From contig JAVXUO010000884.1 of assembly GCA_033065855.1 (NCBI GenBank), forward strand, positions 248,001-312,000: a stretch of DNA of 64,000 bases, written 5' to 3'. Shown here in pieces: positions 61,768 to 64,000 of this stretch. Numbering within the stretch: the first letter of the stretch is position 1; each line of letters begins with the position of its first letter. The stretch comes from Escallonia rubra. Its lineage: Eukaryota > Streptophyta > Magnoliopsida > Escalloniales > Escalloniaceae. Both the position numbers and the translations under genes were made by a program. The notes beneath the pieces are model-generated. The model searched no databases. It saw only the letters and a program-made list of their open reading frames with translations, and was not told where the DNA came from.

Positions 61768-63674
61768 CTGTAAGAATAAAATATAATCGTAAACCAACTT
61801 AGCGTCCATAATATTTACATTCCAAAACTGTAACTGAATCGTTAACCTAGCTTACCAACGCATTAGCAATAGTCATTAAATCATTATTTTAATGTATTAA
61901 AATCATTCCTCACTTCCCACCACTACGAACGCTTAATAACGCTAGTTCCCTAAAATTTAGCGCCAACGTGATTATTTAGCAATATACCCCTTTCGATGGC
62001 CGCTACACCCCCAACACTTCAAAACCGCTTTAAAACCACTTTTTAAATGTATTACATCAATTATATACCAAATATTTCCTCAGAATATTTTAAGGGGGAA
62101 AGTTACCAAAACACTCCCAACTTATGCAAAATACCCTGTGGCAGTCATCGCCCCAACAAACATCTCATTCATAAGTTTAAAATAACTTTTCGGGTGTCTC
62201 ACACCCTTTCCTAAACTAAAAGTCATTCGAGAAAGTTGTGTAATGTAAAATTAGGAAAATAGCCCCCGATGAGCGGCAAATTATCGAAATGGCCCGGGGT
62301 TCATTATGACCCCAACGCCCCGCGAATCGGCTTCAAATCAGCATTTCAGGTGTTGTGCTTACATTTACGGACTGAAAAGTCGTTTGAAAAACTTGACACC
62401 GTAAAATTACCAAAATACCCCTCTCGGGGCAGCGAATTACCAAAATGCCCCCTGGCATCAAGAAAAATCTCAAAAGTGCTTTAAGATGCTATTTTAAGGT
62501 TCCTGAACTGATTCGTGATGTAAAAAGTATTTTACGGAAGTTTCGCCCAAAAATCTCGAAACGGTGTCCGGATCGAGCGCGTAAAAGCTCGTTCGGCAAA
62601 AAAATTGCTAACGGCTTCGGAATGGCCCAAATTCCTGGGGAATGGAACTTCCCAACATCCTAGGGTTCTCAAAAAAGTTTCGCGCGAAATCGCGCTAGCT
62701 TGATATTTTAAATTACACTGCGAAGTTACAAGGTTGCGTGTATCAGTTAACCCCTTTCCAGTCTTTGGAAAAATCTGAAATTTTTACCTGATACGTATCT
62801 TTTAGAAATAACCAGGGTCTCTTTTTTACACTTTGGCAAAATCTACCTCTAGCTATTTTTTATAAATTCGTGAAAAACTATCTAATTAAGTTTTCACCTT
62901 TAGCGACATTTATTCCCCACGAATTGGCTTCAAATCAGCATTTCAGGTGCTTTGCTTACATTTCTGGACAGAAAAGTCGTTTGAAAACTTGACACCGTAA
63001 AATTACCAAAATACCCCTCTCGGGGCGGCAAATTACCAAAATGCCCCTGGCATCAGGAAAAATCTTAAAAGTGCTTTAAAATGCTATTTTAAGCTTCCTG
63101 AGTTCATTCTTCATCTAAAAAGTATTTTACGGATTTTTCGTCCAAAAATCCCGAACCGGTGTCTGGATCGAGCGCTTAAAAGCCCGTTCGGCAAAACAAT
63201 TGCTACCGGCTTTGGAATGGCCCGAATTCCTGAGAAATGGAACTTCCCAACATCCTAGGGCTCTCAAAAAAGTTTCGCGCGAAATCGCGCTAGCTTGATA
63301 TTTTAAATTACACTGCAAAATTACAAGGTTGCGCGTATCAGTTTACCCGTTTCCAGTCTTTGGAAAAATCTGAAATTGTTACCTGATACAGATCTTTTAA
63401 AAATAACTAGGGTCTCTTTTTTGCACTTTGGCAAAATCTAGCTCTAGCTATTTTTTATAATTCGTGAAAAATCCTAATTTTGACGCCCTAAAAAATCGCT
63501 ATTTTCGAATATTTCGAATGTAATACCCCGATTTGTAAAAACGTAATTTTGACGCCCTAAACACGAATTTTAGACTATGGTAAGAACAATTTAAGCGTAA
63601 CACAATTTAAACAATCAATTGGTAAGAACAATTTGAAATTAACATTGAATTATAAGAAAATTCAAAATACTTAC
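61768..63674 (-). other. Probable 5'UTR intron of PMD-Ulp1
   Basis: Minus-strand donor gtaagt (63669-63674) mirrors that of the transposase gene. The acceptor ttattcttacag (AG at 61768-61769) lies just before AT-ATG at 61765. It covers the unique stretch 61766-62172 and the inner part of the right TIR. No other gene was seen here. Confidence 0.55.
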
Positions 63675-64000
63675 TTGTTTTGACTTGAAAAAAATGACGA
63701 AAAATCCACCGATCTTCTAGCGGTTATCCACCGTTCTTCTAGCATAAAATTGTTTTGTTTGTATTGTTGTGGAGATTATGTAGGTGAGATATGGAGAATG
63801 AGGAGATTGGAAGAAATGGTTCGGGGAGAAGGGATTTTATAGAGAGAAAAAGAAGAAAGAAGACACAGTTTCTCAAAGTTTCCCGTGAGTGAGCAGTAGG
63901 GTGGGGGGAGGGGGAAATGACACGTGGGGGTGGGGGGTGGGGGGAGGGGGGGATGACGCGTGAGGGGAAGGGGGGCATCACGGGGGGAAGGACAATGGGG
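62173..64000 (-). repeat. Right TIR of the large MULE (cut by window end)
   Basis: Inverted match to 54690-52841 of the left arm, including both ~600-bp tandem units, the leader exon and the C-rich outer part (here G-rich). Differences are scattered substitutions and homopolymer length changes. The outer ~440 bp and the flank are outside the window. Confidence 0.9.
63675..63841 (-). promoter_or_regulatory. TIR promoter and 5' leader exon of PMD-Ulp1
   Basis: Minus-strand TATAAAA (63835-63841), the same C/A-rich leader and the same donor site as at 53008-53180. The two MULE genes therefore share a duplicated promoter facing inward from each arm, as in maize MuDR. Confidence 0.65.

Larger units (their letters stand above)
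52400..64000. mobile_element. Large MULE encoding FAR1 transposase and PMD-Ulp1, right end beyond window
   Basis: Left end GGGGGCCGATCC directly follows (TA)n. Inverted arms run 52400-54690 and 62173 to past 64000. The right arm at 64000 corresponds to ~52841 of the left arm, so about 440 bp of the right arm lie outside. The element holds an intact transposase (55057-57363, plus), a tandem array (57473-58890) and a PMD-Ulp1 gene (58895-61765, minus). MULEs carrying Ulp1-like proteases are known (Kaonashi in Arabidopsis, CUMULE in melon); this belongs to that type, with a plant mobile domain joined to the protease. Confidence 0.88.

Overview
This is plant nuclear DNA, most likely from a eudicot. 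It is gene-poor and built mostly of nested transposable elements. The plant assignment rests on a spliced PLATZ zinc-finger gene, plant L1 LINEs with DUF4283 and CCHC knuckles, Ty3/gypsy and Copia LTRs, hAT and Mutator-like (MULE) transposons, and fragments of thermospermine synthase, cytochrome P450 and DUF506 genes. I cannot name the species. No CRISPR array, rRNA or tRNA was recognised.

Layout. 1-3.4 kb: a decayed gypsy pol on the minus strand. 5.5-8.5 kb: a complete four-exon PLATZ gene on the minus strand, the one apparently intact host gene. 9.4-10.5 kb: a non-autonomous hAT element. 11.1-22.8 kb: an old L1 LINE cut by a MITE, a Copia 3' end with its LTR, a ~1.07 kb insert and a younger L1 (16170-22602) with a 14-bp target duplication. 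23.1-33.6 kb: a decayed autonomous hAT element holding a second non-autonomous hAT, a 3.4 kb LTR and a P450 fragment. 33.7-41.7 kb: a decayed MULE with ~560 bp terminal inverted repeats (TIRs), carrying thermospermine-synthase exons that a Copia LTR split. 42.6-51.8 kb: MITEs, a non-autonomous MULE with a perfect 9-bp target duplication, a DUF506 pseudogene, LTR-derived DNA and a third non-autonomous hAT. 51.8-52.4 kb: (TA)n microsatellite with a 145-bp palindromic element.

The most notable object is the large MULE from 52400 to beyond the window end. It has >2.2 kb TIRs, each with internal ~600 bp tandem repeats. It encodes an intact 768-aa FAR1-type transposase on the plus strand. Converging on it from the other arm is a four-exon gene joining a plant mobile domain (PMD) to a Ulp1/C48 SUMO-protease domain. 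Each TIR carries the same TATA box, 5'-leader exon and splice donor, so both genes appear to be driven by duplicated TIR promoters through ~1.9 kb 5' introns. The genes are separated by a ~167-bp tandem array. The protease gene has only two visible lesions. The 12-bp end motif of this MULE (GGG-N4-GATCC) is shared by the 145-bp palindromic element, and both sit in (TA)n, which suggests a common mobilisation system.
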